A stretch of 64,000 nt of DNA from Christiangramia bathymodioli (GCA_009735695.1 SRSL01000001.1:496048-560047); one strand, 5' to 3'. Counted from the stretch's first letter, positions 41,674 through 50,940 are shown. Program-made: numbers and translations. The notes: generated from the letters alone by a model not told the origin.

Positions 41674-42297
41674 CTACAGATTATACATTCTAACCAGGGT
41701 GATAATTATAAGGACGAACATCAGAACCGCCATGAAATAATTCGAGTATTTGGTAAAGGATTCGATTCGTTCTTCGATACTGGCAAAAGAAAGCACGTAC
41801 AGGTACAAGGTTGTAAAACTTCCCAGAGAAGCGGCCATTGCAAAAGCTATGCTCATGGACCAATCGTAAGAAACTGTGTTTTTAAGATCCATCGCACCGG
41901 CAAGTGCTACGAAATACGGAATTGGAAACAAATTGAGACCCGCGACCAGCATGCCTTTAAAGAGGCTGTTGGCGTTAGCCTGTTTAGTAGATGGCTGGAT
42001 CTTTTTATTCTTTCGGGCCTTCAGGAAAAAATAAATAAAAAGAATTGAAAATATTACCAGTCCTGCTCTCAATAACATACGCCTTACCACCGGGTGTTCG
42101 AAGATATATTTGGCAAGCAGAACGGCGATCAGGGCCTGGATCAAAACGATCACCGAAGCTCCTATGGCCACATACATTCCATTTTTCTTACCTTTTTCTA
42201 CGCAGGTTTTGGCAACTGTCATATTCACCAGGCCTGGCGGAATCACTCCTACAAATGCTGCAAAATATACAATGAGGAACAGTTTTGTTTCTTCCAA
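41674..42297 (-). CDS. LysE/RhtB family exporter
   Basis: The 207-residue membrane protein has six hydrophobic segments with the family start YFAAFVGVIPPGLVNMTVAKTCVEKGKKNG (the G-x-x-P-P-G-L motif of LysE). It would export amino acids or related compounds; substrate unknown. The start is TTG at 42297-42295: an in-frame stop (the trmB TAA) lies 6 bases upstream and the next ATG would delete the signature. It sits between trmB and the alkyltransferase-like gene in one tight group. Confidence 0.8.
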   Translation of the reverse strand: MEETKLFLIVYFAAFVGVIPPGLVNMTVAKTCVEKGKKNGMYVAIGASVIVLIQALIAVLLAKYIFEHPVVRRMLLRAGLVIFSILFIYFFLKARKNKKIQPSTKQANANSLFKGMLVAGLNLFPIPYFVALAGAMDLKNTVSYDWSMSIAFAMAASLGSFTTLYLYVLSFASIEERIESFTKYSNYFMAVLMFVLIIITLVRMYNL

Positions 42298-42303
42298 TAT
42301 CCT

Positions 42304-42978
42304 TTATTTAATCTTGAACCGAATATACGTAATTGGTTTCCCCTTTTCAAGATACTGTTTTTCGTAGAAAGTTTGTATCCCCGTCACCTCCTTTGGAGAA
42401 TAATCATTTTTATAAATATCGTGGTGGGCGTAGAGCACTTCATGACCCTGGCCATGAAGCAATCCAAGGGTATAGCCATGCATGAATTCTGAATCGGTTT
42501 TAAGATGCATCACTCCATCTTCTTTTAAAATGCTTTTATATCGCTGCAAAAATTCGGAATTGGTAAGCCTGTGCTTGGTTCTCTTGTATTTGATCTGAGG
42601 ATCTGGAAATGTGATCCAGATCTCACTCACCTCGCCGCCTGCAAAAACATGTTCGATCAACTCGATCTGGGTACGAACGAACGCGACATTCTCCAGGCTT
42701 TCTTCTATTGCGGTCTTCGCACCCCGCCAGAATCGGGCTCCTTTAATATCGATGCCGATGAAGTTCTTTTCTGGATATTTCCTGGCCAGCTCAACGGTAT
42801 ATTCGCCTTTTCCACAACCCAGCTCCAGAACTATTGGGTGATCATTTTTAAAGAATTTCTTACTCCAGTTTCCTTTCAGACCAAATTCATTTTCCACCAA
42901 TTCTTCTCTTGACGGCTGAATCACATTGCGGAACTGTTCATTTTCCTTAAACCGCTTCAATTTATTCTTACTTCCCAC
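42304..42978 (-). CDS. trmB: tRNA (guanine-N7)-methyltransferase
   Basis: The 224-residue enzyme makes m7G46 in tRNA. It has the SAM site ELGCGKGEYTVELA, FIGIDIKGARFWRGAKTA and the TrmB signature WITFPDPQIKYKRTKHRLT with FLQRYKSIL. The start is GTG (42978-42976); MGSKNKLKRFKEN is the usual Bacteroidota N-terminus, which supports it. It heads the minus-strand group with the LysE gene (6 bases on) and the alkyltransferase-like gene. Confidence 0.95.
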   Translation of the reverse strand: MGSKNKLKRFKENEQFRNVIQPSREELVENEFGLKGNWSKKFFKNDHPIVLELGCGKGEYTVELARKYPEKNFIGIDIKGARFWRGAKTAIEESLENVAFVRTQIELIEHVFAGGEVSEIWITFPDPQIKYKRTKHRLTNSEFLQRYKSILKEDGVMHLKTDSEFMHGYTLGLLHGQGHEVLYAHHDIYKNDYSPKEVTGIQTFYEKQYLEKGKPITYIRFKIK

Positions 42979-43033
42979 GAAAATTTTGATATTTTGGTAA
43001 AATTAAAGAAAATACGGCACCTTCCTGTAAGTT

Positions 43034-43041
43034 TATATTTG
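43034..43041 (+). promoter_or_regulatory. -7 box directly before the glycosyltransferase start
   Basis: TATATTTG matches TANNTTTG, and the ATG (43045) is only three bases further on. If transcription starts the usual 5-8 bases downstream, the first codon would be at or before the transcript 5' end, implying a leaderless or mis-placed start. Confidence 0.5.
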
Positions 43042-43044
43042 CAA

Positions 43045-44109
43045 ATGCGAAAAAAGAGGATTTTGGTAGCCCCTCTCAATTGGGGACTTGGCCACGCCAG
43101 CAGGTGCGTCCCGATAATTACTGAACTTCAAGTAAATGGTTTTGAACCGATTATAACCTCAGACGGTGATTCTCTTAAATTACTGAAACTGGAGTTTCCG
43201 AATTTAATGCACATCGAGCTGCCTTCCTATAATATTCGGTATTCCGAAAAAGGAAAGAATTTAAAATGGAAACTACTTCAGGATACTCCCCGAATTCTTT
43301 CAGCAGTTAAAGCCGAAAACAGAATGACGGAAGAATTGGTGAAAGAACTGGAAATATCTGGGATCATCTCAGACAACCGGTTTGGGGTGCGCAGCAAAAA
43401 TCTGAAAACCAATATTTTTATCACTCACCAACTGAAGGTATTGAGTGGGACCACGACATTTTTAAGCAGTATCATAAATAAGCAGTACGTTAAAAAATTT
43501 GATCAGTGCTGGGTTCCAGACTTTGAAGGAACTGAGAACCTTAGTGGTATTATGGGACATCCAGAAAACACACCAATTCCGGTAAAGTACATAGGGTTAC
43601 TGAGCAGGTTTCAGAAAAAAGACCTGCCTTTGAACTATGAGTACCTAGTATTATTAAGCGGACCCGAACCTCAACGCACCAAACTGGAGCATTTACTTCT
43701 GAAAGAACTTGAAAATACCCGATCGAGAATCCTTTTCGTGAGGGGTAAGATGACCGAAAAGAAAGAAATCAAGTCCAAAAACCGGTACATTCAGATTGAG
43801 AATTATCTGTATGGAAAAACACTGGAAAATGCTATAAATGAAAGCCGAACTGTGATTTCAAGGCCTGGCTATACCACCTTAATGGACCTAAGCGCACTCG
43901 GTAAGAAGGCATTCTTCATTCCCACACCGGGTCAGCCGGAACAGGAATACCTTGCCGCAAGTCTTCAGCAAAAGGGATTGGCGCCATATTGCGCACAGGA
44001 TGATTTCAAACTGGATAAACTGGAAGATATTAAAGCTTACAAAGGCTTAAGTAATCTCGGGGATTGCATGAGTTTCAAGCACCTCTTCGCTTTTTTCGAG
44101 AGTGAATGA
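43045..44109 (+). CDS. MurG-like glycosyltransferase (GT28/GT-B)
   Basis: The 354-residue GT-B protein opens MRKKRILVAPLNWGLGHASRC, with the Gly-His loop for acceptor phosphate seen in MurG and related enzymes. The C-terminal half has VISRPGYTTLMDLSALGKKAFFIPTPGQPEQEYLA, the nucleotide-sugar-binding region where E/Q-rich loops grip the donor. Donor and acceptor are unknown; it is not MurG itself (no dcw context and different end). ATG 43045 is chosen over the upstream TTG at 42994. It overlaps the histidine-kinase gene tail to tail by 63 bases. Confidence 0.85.
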   Translation: MRKKRILVAPLNWGLGHASRCVPIITELQVNGFEPIITSDGDSLKLLKLEFPNLMHIELPSYNIRYSEKGKNLKWKLLQDTPRILSAVKAENRMTEELVKELEISGIISDNRFGVRSKNLKTNIFITHQLKVLSGTTTFLSSIINKQYVKKFDQCWVPDFEGTENLSGIMGHPENTPIPVKYIGLLSRFQKKDLPLNYEYLVLLSGPEPQRTKLEHLLLKELENTRSRILFVRGKMTEKKEIKSKNRYIQIENYLYGKTLENAINESRTVISRPGYTTLMDLSALGKKAFFIPTPGQPEQEYLAASLQQKGLAPYCAQDDFKLDKLEDIKAYKGLSNLGDCMSFKHLFAFFESE

Positions 44110-45126
44110 AAATTCACTTCCCACACCAAATACACTTTCTACATAGATCTTCTCCCCGTGAGCCTCAAGAATATGCTTTACAATAGATAGCCCCAGGCCA
44201 GAACCGCCTTCTTTCCGTGATCCGCTTTTGTCTACGCGGTAAAAACGCTCAAAAAGGCGCGGAATATTTTCTTTTTCGATACCTTCTCCATTATCAGTTA
44301 CCCTGATGATCACCTTGTTCTTGATGAGGTTTTCAATACTTATTTCGGTAGTACCTCCCTTTTTCCCATACTTAATGGAATTAACCATCAAATTGGTTAA
44401 CACCTGCTGTATGCGTTCTTTATCAGCACGAACCAGGATAGGTTCTTCGTAATCGGTATCAAAAGTTAAAGTGATGTTCTTTTTTGAGGCTTTCATTTCC
44501 AGCAGGTCGAATGAAGCCTCGATCAATTTAACAATATCGAAGGTTTCATAGCGAAGGTGCAGGTCTCCAGTTTCCAGCTTTGTGATCATATCCAGATCGC
44601 GTACTATATAAATAAGCCGCTCCACGCCCTTGCTTGCCCTTGCAAGGTATTTCTTCCTGATAGCCTTGTCTTTATGCGCCCCGTCCAAAAGGGTAAGGAT
44701 GTAGCCCTGAACGGTAAACAACGGAGTTTTTAACTCGTGGGATACATTTCCCATGAATTCTTTCCGGTAAGCCTCCCGCACTTTTAAGGTTTCGATCTCG
44801 AGCTTTTTATCTTCAGCGAATTTCTTCACCTCCTGGGTAAGAGTAGACATATCGGTGGTTACCTGGGTTGGACTAAGGGTCGTCGAATCGAGCAGGGAAA
44901 CATTATCGTATACCTTCTTAATTCGGCGATAGATAAATCGCTCTACCCTGAATTGTATGATCACAAACGTAAAAAGGTAACTCAGGAAGACGAACAGGAT
45001 CAACCACGGAATAGAAAAATCTACTTCCAAAAACATAAACAGCATCATCATCACTGCCAGGAACAGGCTTATATAAAGCGAAGTCCTTACCGCGAACCTA
45101 TATGAGCGTTTAAACTTTTGCGCCAT
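44047..45126 (-). CDS. Sensor histidine kinase, PhoR-like
   Basis: The 359-residue kinase has two membrane helices (about 13-34 and 38-59), a short linker without a recognisable sensor domain, a HisKA domain with phosphoacceptor H130 in FMGNVSHELKTPL, and a HATPase domain with N box (NLMVNSIKYG), G1 (VTDNGEGIE), F box (LFERFYRV) and G2 (GGSGLGLSIVKHI). It overlaps the response-regulator gene by one base and they form a two-component system. The lack of a periplasmic domain suggests signal input via membrane helices or partner proteins. Its 3' end overlaps the convergent glycosyltransferase gene. Confidence 0.92.
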   Translation of the reverse strand: MAQKFKRSYRFAVRTSLYISLFLAVMMMLFMFLEVDFSIPWLILFVFLSYLFTFVIIQFRVERFIYRRIKKVYDNVSLLDSTTLSPTQVTTDMSTLTQEVKKFAEDKKLEIETLKVREAYRKEFMGNVSHELKTPLFTVQGYILTLLDGAHKDKAIRKKYLARASKGVERLIYIVRDLDMITKLETGDLHLRYETFDIVKLIEASFDLLEMKASKKNITLTFDTDYEEPILVRADKERIQQVLTNLMVNSIKYGKKGGTTEISIENLIKNKVIIRVTDNGEGIEKENIPRLFERFYRVDKSGSRKEGGSGLGLSIVKHILEAHGEKIYVESVFGVGSEFSFTLEKSEEVLETHAIPEIT

Positions 45127-45809
45127 TAAACCACGAACTTATAGCCTACTCCCTTAATCGTTTTGATCATATCATCACCGATCTTCTCCCTTAATTTCCT
45201 GATATGCACATCTATGGTTCGGCCACCTACCACGATCTCATTTCCCCAAACCTTATCGAGTATATCTTCTCTTTTAAAAACCTTACCAGGCTTGGAAGCT
45301 AATAGAGACAGCAGTTCGAATTCCTTTCTGGGAAGTGCCATTTCCTCCCCATTCTGAACAATTTTATATTCTTCCCTATTTATAGTAATATCGCCTAACT
45401 TCACAATATTCTCGGTAACCTTTTCCTCCCGGTAACGTCTTAAAAGTGCCTTTACCTTGCTTACCAAAACCTTTGGTTTAATTGGTTTGGTTATATAATC
45501 ATCGGCTCCGGCATCAAACCCTGCCATCTGGGAATAATCTTCTCCCCGGGCTGTTAGAAAGGTAATGATACAATTTTCCATATCTGGAATCTTACGGATT
45601 TGCTCACAGGCTTCGATCCCGTCCATTTCAGGCATCATTACATCCAGGATGATAAGGTGAGGTTTGTGTTTCCTGGCCATTTTCACTGCATCTGCACCGT
45701 TATCTGCTGTGATAACATTATAACCTTCAGAAGAGAGGTTATAACCAACAATTTCGAGGATATCCGGCTCATCATCAACCAGAAGAATTTGGATTTCTTT
45801 TTTCTTCAT
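45126..45809 (-). CDS. OmpR/PhoB-family response regulator
   Basis: The 227-residue regulator has a receiver domain (acidic D12-D13, phospho-acceptor D56 in LIILDVMMPEMDG, K108 in DYITKPIKP) and a winged-helix output domain (about 130-227: LPRKEFELLSLLASKPGKVFKREDILDKVWG, VVGGRTIDVHIRKLREKIG, IKGVGYKF). It resembles PhoB/PhoP. Proteins of this family bind tandem sites spaced 11 bp, and just such an array (TAAC units, 45872-45930) lies in the divergent region to the TonB receptor. The -7 region of its own gene is not obvious. It is translated with the kinase. Confidence 0.93.
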   Translation of the reverse strand: MKKKEIQILLVDDEPDILEIVGYNLSSEGYNVITADNGADAVKMARKHKPHLIILDVMMPEMDGIEACEQIRKIPDMENCIITFLTARGEDYSQMAGFDAGADDYITKPIKPKVLVSKVKALLRRYREEKVTENIVKLGDITINREEYKIVQNGEEMALPRKEFELLSLLASKPGKVFKREDILDKVWGNEIVVGGRTIDVHIRKLREKIGDDMIKTIKGVGYKFVV

Positions 45810-45870
45810 AATACGTATTACTGTGGTTAAGCGTAGGTAAAATTAACCAATAATTTGAATTATAAAGGGC

Positions 45871-45937
45871 TTAACGCATTAGTAACATTAAACTAACTCT
45901 TTAATGATGAACGGTTAATTCTTAGGTAACACGTTCC
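45871..45937. promoter_or_regulatory. 11-bp-phased TAAC array (Pho-box-like operator)
   Basis: TAAC occurs at 45872, 45883, 45894 and 45927 and TAAT at 45916; with the empty position 45905 (TGAT) this is a six-site lattice at exactly 11-bp steps. Aligned 11-mers include TTAACGCATTA, GTAACATTAAA, CTAACTCTTTA, TTAATTCTTAG and GTAACACGTTC. It lies between the divergent regulator gene and TonB receptor gene, ending about 15 bases before a near-consensus -7 box (TTAATTTG, 45952-45959) of the receptor. Confidence 0.7.
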
Positions 45938-45984
45938 AGAAATTCCCGCATTTAATTTGCAGCGAGATATAATTGCAAACAGAA

Positions 45985-48780
45985 ATGAAAAAATTCCTAA
46001 GTCTAACATTCTTATTATTCTTTTCCAGCCTGCTAATGGCACAGGAAACTACCGGTTCTATCGCGGGACAGTTATCAGACCGCGAAATGAATGGGGAACC
46101 CTTACCATTCGCCAATGTTTTGATTAAAGGCACCTCTAAAGGTACCACTTCAGATTATGATGGTCTATATATGCTGAAAGGCATTGAACCTGGAACCTAT
46201 ACTGTTGTTTTCAGTTTTGTGGGTTACGAAACCCTGGAAATTCCAGATGTGGTGGTTGAAGCTGGAAAGGTTACTGAAATCAATACCGAACTTGGCTCTA
46301 GTGCAGCTTCTCTTGACGAGGTTTTAATTACAACGGTTTCCAGGAGAGATTCTGAAACCGCTCTGTTATACGAACAGAAGAATTCTGTAGAGATAATCGA
46401 GAGCAAAGGTTCAGTTGAACTTGCTAAACTGGGGGTATCTGATGCCGCCACGGCGACCACCAAAATTTCGGGGGTAACGGCCAGTGAAGCTTCCGGAGAT
46501 ATCTTTGTAAGAGGTCTGGGAGATCGTTATTTATACACCACCCTTAACGGATTGCCTATTCCATCAGACGATGTTGAACGCAAAAATATTGATCTAGGTC
46601 TTTTTCCAACGCGTGTGGTACAAAGCGTAGGTATTAGCAAGACCTATTCCAGCGAAAATTCGGCTGACCAGGCTTCGGGTACTGTAAACATCAATTCCCG
46701 CGAACTGGTAGGAACCGAACTTCTTGACCTTGGCCTTCAGTTTGGAGTGAACACAAATGCCGTGGGAGAATTCAGTAATTTCAAAGTCTCACCTAACCAG
46801 AGTGATGTTTACTTCGGTTTTTACGATCAGGCAGTGCCAATTGAGCACAGTTTGAACAACCAGACCTGGAATACTCAAACCGATCCTTTCCCTATCAACA
46901 GGCGATATAATATAACCGGCGGAAAGAAATTCGGTGAAGACCTTAAGGTTCTTTTGAGCCTCTCCCAATCGGCAAGATTCGAATATAATAAAGGAATCTT
47001 CCGCGAATACCGAAGCAATAACCTGTATGATTTCTTCTCAGACGTAGAGAACTATTCAAAGACCGACAATACTACTGGTTTACTGGATATCAAATATGAA
47101 TGGAACGATAACAATGAGATCAAGGCGACCAGTTTGTTCATCAATAAACTTACCGATGAAGTTTTCGAAGCCGGTAGAAACGGTGAAGGTGTGGTATTCG
47201 AGGAAACCGGTCCTGCTGAAAATCTGAATCAGTTCATCCGTGACCAGAATATTAAACAAACCAGGCTTTGGGTGAATCAGCTTCATGGATACCACCAAAT
47301 GTGGGAAGGAAAGAATGAACTGGACTGGGCTTTGGGTTATAACCTAGTGGACGCCGATGAGCCAAACAGGATTCGTAACGAGGTGAACTTCGATGGTGAC
47401 GATTTTGTGCAGCTTGGTCGAATGGGAGGTTACCAGCAGCGTAAATCATCCCAGATCATCGATGATGTTGAATTGAACGCCTACCTGCAGGACAAATTCA
47501 ATATCGAGGTAGATGATGAAACTGGCAAAAACATCTTTATTCAGGCCGGAGGAAATTATAGAAATAAGGAGAGGGATTTCATCTCTCGCTTCTTTGGAGC
47601 AGATGAGGTGGTACTTAACAGCGTGAATCCAACTTCTATTGACGATCTTTCTTCGGTTTTTACTACCGAAAATTTTGAGAACGGAACCCTTGATTTCAAC
47701 AGGCTAACTCCAGACCGCTACAATGCGATCCTGGAATCTTATGCAGGTTTTGCCAATTTCAACTACGGAAAAGGCAAATGGAACATCAACCTGGGAGCCA
47801 GGTATCAGCATGACAATCTGGATATCGTATTTGACGTAAATAACTATCCGGTGAATGCTCCTGAATTCTCCTTTAAAAATTACGATAACATCTATCCAAA
47901 CCTGAATATTAAATTTTCTCCAAATGAGAATTCCAATATCAGGTTTGCGGCAAGCAGAACCATTACGATCCCGGAATTCAAAGAGATCGCACCTTTTGAG
48001 TATGTTTCTCAAACAGGGCAGATCACCCGTGGAAACCCAGATCTGAATGCTTCTACCAACACCAATTTCGATCTTAAATACGAACTTTTCCCGGATTCTG
48101 GTGAGTTGATCTCCCTTACCGGTTTTTACAAGCGTATCACCGATCCTATCAACAGGGTGCAGGACAGAGGTTCTGCCGGCGTGTTCTCTTTCTTCAACGC
48201 TGGTGAGGAAGCCAATATCTTCGGAATTGAACTGGAAACAAGACTGGACGTGATCGAAAGTGAAGCAGAAGAAGGTTTTGATCTTTCTGTAGGTTTCAAT
48301 GCTTCCAGAATGTGGCACGAACAGGATCTTAAAGAGGTTTATAACGAAGAAGGCACCTTTATTAGAACCTTTCAGTATAACGGAAAAACCGAGATCGGCC
48401 TCCAGGGAGCATCAGACTGGATCTTTAACGGGTCGCTGAATTTTGCTACTGAAACCGAAAATCCATTCCGCGCAACGCTGGTTGCCAATTACGCTTCAGA
48501 CAAGATCTTCGCGCTTGGGGCACCTGAAGTACAGACTCAAACCGAAGTCTTTTATAATGATGAGATCATCGAAAAAGGATTTATAACCCTGGACGCAGTT
48601 ATCTCGAAGCAATTCAACGATAACTGGGAACTCGAATTCAAAGGGCAAAACCTGCTAAATCCTGAAATTGAAAGATACCAGGCAATCAGGCCCAGTTCAA
48701 CCGGGATAGAATCCAATGAAACAGTTCGATCCTATACCCGGGGTGCGATTTTAAGCCTTGGAGTTAGCTATTCATTTTAA
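45985..48780 (+). CDS. TonB-dependent outer-membrane receptor with CarboxypepD-like domain
   Basis: The 931-residue receptor has a signal peptide (ending SSLLMAQ), a CarboxypepD-like domain (about 20-100: IAGQLSDREMNGEPLPFANVLIKG, then YMLKGIEPGTYTVVFSFVGYETL), a plug (about 120-240 with VRGLGDRYLYTTLNGLPIPS) and a barrel ending in GAILSLGVSYSF (terminal Phe). The start used is ATG 45985; the frame could extend to TTG 45973 but this adds only four residues. It is the first gene of a plus-strand group with the duplicated lipoprotein (51-base gap). The neighbouring two-component system and operator array suggest it is induced under nutrient stress such as phosphate limitation (inference). Confidence 0.9.
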   Translation: MKKFLSLTFLLFFSSLLMAQETTGSIAGQLSDREMNGEPLPFANVLIKGTSKGTTSDYDGLYMLKGIEPGTYTVVFSFVGYETLEIPDVVVEAGKVTEINTELGSSAASLDEVLITTVSRRDSETALLYEQKNSVEIIESKGSVELAKLGVSDAATATTKISGVTASEASGDIFVRGLGDRYLYTTLNGLPIPSDDVERKNIDLGLFPTRVVQSVGISKTYSSENSADQASGTVNINSRELVGTELLDLGLQFGVNTNAVGEFSNFKVSPNQSDVYFGFYDQAVPIEHSLNNQTWNTQTDPFPINRRYNITGGKKFGEDLKVLLSLSQSARFEYNKGIFREYRSNNLYDFFSDVENYSKTDNTTGLLDIKYEWNDNNEIKATSLFINKLTDEVFEAGRNGEGVVFEETGPAENLNQFIRDQNIKQTRLWVNQLHGYHQMWEGKNELDWALGYNLVDADEPNRIRNEVNFDGDDFVQLGRMGGYQQRKSSQIIDDVELNAYLQDKFNIEVDDETGKNIFIQAGGNYRNKERDFISRFFGADEVVLNSVNPTSIDDLSSVFTTENFENGTLDFNRLTPDRYNAILESYAGFANFNYGKGKWNINLGARYQHDNLDIVFDVNNYPVNAPEFSFKNYDNIYPNLNIKFSPNENSNIRFAASRTITIPEFKEIAPFEYVSQTGQITRGNPDLNASTNTNFDLKYELFPDSGELISLTGFYKRITDPINRVQDRGSAGVFSFFNAGEEANIFGIELETRLDVIESEAEEGFDLSVGFNASRMWHEQDLKEVYNEEGTFIRTFQYNGKTEIGLQGASDWIFNGSLNFATETENPFRATLVANYASDKIFALGAPEVQTQTEVFYNDEIIEKGFITLDAVISKQFNDNWELEFKGQNLLNPEIERYQAIRPSSTGIESNETVRSYTRGAILSLGVSYSF

Positions 48781-48831
48781 TGTCAAATTAAACCATAATC
48801 AATTTAGAACTCGAAACTTAAATTAAAAACA

Positions 48832-50802
48832 ATGAAAAATCTATCAAACAAATTTCTTTTCGGATTGGCCGTGAGCTTTGGCCTGCTAACCACAGCTTGT
48901 AGCGATGACCCGGTGATCGACCCGATCGATGAAGGGGGAGAACTTCCACCACAAGAGAATACTGAACTAAATGGCTCGGTAAATGAGGACAGAACTTTAG
49001 ATCCGTCTGAAACTTACAGCCTTACCGGAGTACTTTCGGTAGAAGCGGGCGTAACCCTTACCATTCCTGCCGGGACGCAGATCGTAGCCGATGATGACAC
49101 CGATGCTACCGACGTTTATATCGTTGTACAGCAGGGAGGCGATATCGAGATCAACGGAACTTCTTCCGCACCAGTTGTAATGTCTGCGGCCAGCGGACAA
49201 TCCGGAAGCTGGGGTGGGCTTGTGATCGCTGGTAACGGCGTAACCACCGAAGGCGTTGGTGCGGTTGCCGAAGTAGGTGGAATTATCTACGGAGGAAGCG
49301 ACGCGAGCGACGATTCTGGATCTATCAGCTACCTGGTGATTTCTGATGCCGGAGCACAAATCAATGCAGAATCTCAGTATAACGGACTTTCCCTTTACGC
49401 AGTAGGTTCAGGCACCAGCATACAGAATGTTGCGATCCTGAACGGAGCCGATGACGGAGTGGAATTCTTCGGAGGATCGGTTTCTGTAACCAACCTGTAT
49501 CTTGAAAACAATGAAGATGACGCGGTAGACTGGACCGAAGGCTGGAATGGAACCGTGAACAATACCTATGTTCTACATACCAATGCTAACTTCTCTACTG
49601 CTATCGAGGCAGACGGAGTGGATAATAACCCGAAATTCAATAATTTCACCGCTGTTTCTACCGTGGGCGGGATCGCCCTTCAGTTCAAAAAACAATCGGG
49701 AGCTAACATTAGCGGACTTTCTCTTTCTGGCTATGACACTTCGGTAGATATTCCTGAAGTTGGCAGAACCGATCTTTCAAACATCGTATTGAACGGTGAA
49801 GAAGCAGATCCAGATAATGCTTATAATGTTACTCCTACCGTTGATGCAGCCGATTTTGACTGGATCACCAACAGAGGCCAGGTTTCTGTTTTGCCAGGAA
49901 CCATCGACAATAATTTCAGCCTGGACGCGAATACTGAATACGTGATCACCGGGGTGGTTTCAGTAGAATCTGGCGCAACCCTTACCATTCCTGCCGGAAC
50001 AAGGATCACTGCCAGAACAGACGATAACGAGGATGGAACGAACATCTACCTGGTTGTTCAAAAAGGTGGAATGATCGATGTACAGGGAACTGAATCTAAC
50101 CCAGTTGTGATGTCCGCCACTTCTGGTACGGCCGGAAGCTGGGGTGGATTGGTGATCGCCGGAAACGGTGTGACTACTGAAGGTATCGATGCCACTGCCG
50201 AAGTTGGCGGGATAATCTACGGAGGTGACGATGCTGAAGATAATTCAGGATCTATCAGTTACCTGATAATTTCCGATGCTGGAGCTCAGATCAATGCTGA
50301 ATCGCAATATAACGGACTTTCACTTTACGCGGTTGGTTCAGGGACCAGCATCGAGAATGTGGCTATTATGAACGGTGCCGATGATGGAGTTGAATTCTTT
50401 GGAGGATCGGTTTCTATCACTAACCTGTATCTTGAAAACAACCAGGATGATGCTGTTGACTGGACCGAAGGTTGGAATGGAAAGATCACCAATACCTATG
50501 TGCTTCATACTATCGAAAATTTCTCAACTGCGATCGAAGCTGATGGTGTGAACAATATGCCGGAGATCGAAAACTTTACCGCAGTTTCTGAAACTGGAGG
50601 AATCGCCCTTCAGTTCAAAAAACAATCTGGAGCAAACATCACAGGGCTTTCTCTAAGCGGATATGCTACTGCCATTGATATTCCTGAAGTTGGCAGAACC
50701 GATCTATCGGGTATCCAGATCGATGGAGCAGATGCTTCTCTTGATATGAATTACGAGGCTGAAGCCACCGTGGACGTTGAGATGTTCGACTGGGTGAACT
50801 AA
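48832..50802 (+). CDS. Lipoprotein with two tandem ~300-residue beta-helix-like repeats
   Basis: The 656-residue product has a lipobox LTTAC (C23) and an acidic linker, then two homologous halves (about 46-335 and 348-640). Each contains TYSLTGVLSVEAGVTLTIPAGT or its counterpart, GSWGGLVIAGNGVTTEG, GGIIYGG, SAINAESQYNGLSLYAVGSG-like, DDGVEFFGGSV and DDAVDWTEGWNG. The Gly/Asn/Asp-rich short strands resemble right-handed beta-helix or pectate-lyase-like stacking. I do not recognise a family with known function; such genes next to TonB receptors are often misannotated. A terminator follows at 50852-50878. The halves are about 70-80 percent alike by eye. Confidence 0.8.
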   Translation: MKNLSNKFLFGLAVSFGLLTTACSDDPVIDPIDEGGELPPQENTELNGSVNEDRTLDPSETYSLTGVLSVEAGVTLTIPAGTQIVADDDTDATDVYIVVQQGGDIEINGTSSAPVVMSAASGQSGSWGGLVIAGNGVTTEGVGAVAEVGGIIYGGSDASDDSGSISYLVISDAGAQINAESQYNGLSLYAVGSGTSIQNVAILNGADDGVEFFGGSVSVTNLYLENNEDDAVDWTEGWNGTVNNTYVLHTNANFSTAIEADGVDNNPKFNNFTAVSTVGGIALQFKKQSGANISGLSLSGYDTSVDIPEVGRTDLSNIVLNGEEADPDNAYNVTPTVDAADFDWITNRGQVSVLPGTIDNNFSLDANTEYVITGVVSVESGATLTIPAGTRITARTDDNEDGTNIYLVVQKGGMIDVQGTESNPVVMSATSGTAGSWGGLVIAGNGVTTEGIDATAEVGGIIYGGDDAEDNSGSISYLIISDAGAQINAESQYNGLSLYAVGSGTSIENVAIMNGADDGVEFFGGSVSITNLYLENNQDDAVDWTEGWNGKITNTYVLHTIENFSTAIEADGVNNMPEIENFTAVSETGGIALQFKKQSGANITGLSLSGYATAIDIPEVGRTDLSGIQIDGADASLDMNYEAEATVDVEMFDWVN

Positions 50803-50851
50803 AAAAGATTTGAATTTGAAAATTGTTGATTAACAATAGTTAGCCACTTTG

Positions 50852-50878
50852 AAAAGGCCTGTGTTTACAGGTCTTTTT
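50852..50878 (+). terminator. Intrinsic terminator after the duplicated lipoprotein
   Basis: AAAAGGCCTGT and ACAGGTCTTTT pair around a 4-base loop with T-run, 50 bases after the stop. Confidence 0.85.
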
Positions 50879-50940
50879 CATTTAAACAATTTTTAAAATT
50901 TTATGTTATTTCATTGGCAGGATTTTTGAAATTTTATTTG

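Noticed and set aside
47704-48318. Minus-strand frame of 204 codons within the second TonB receptor
   Set aside because: Antisense to a well-supported barrel; no motifs and no start context.
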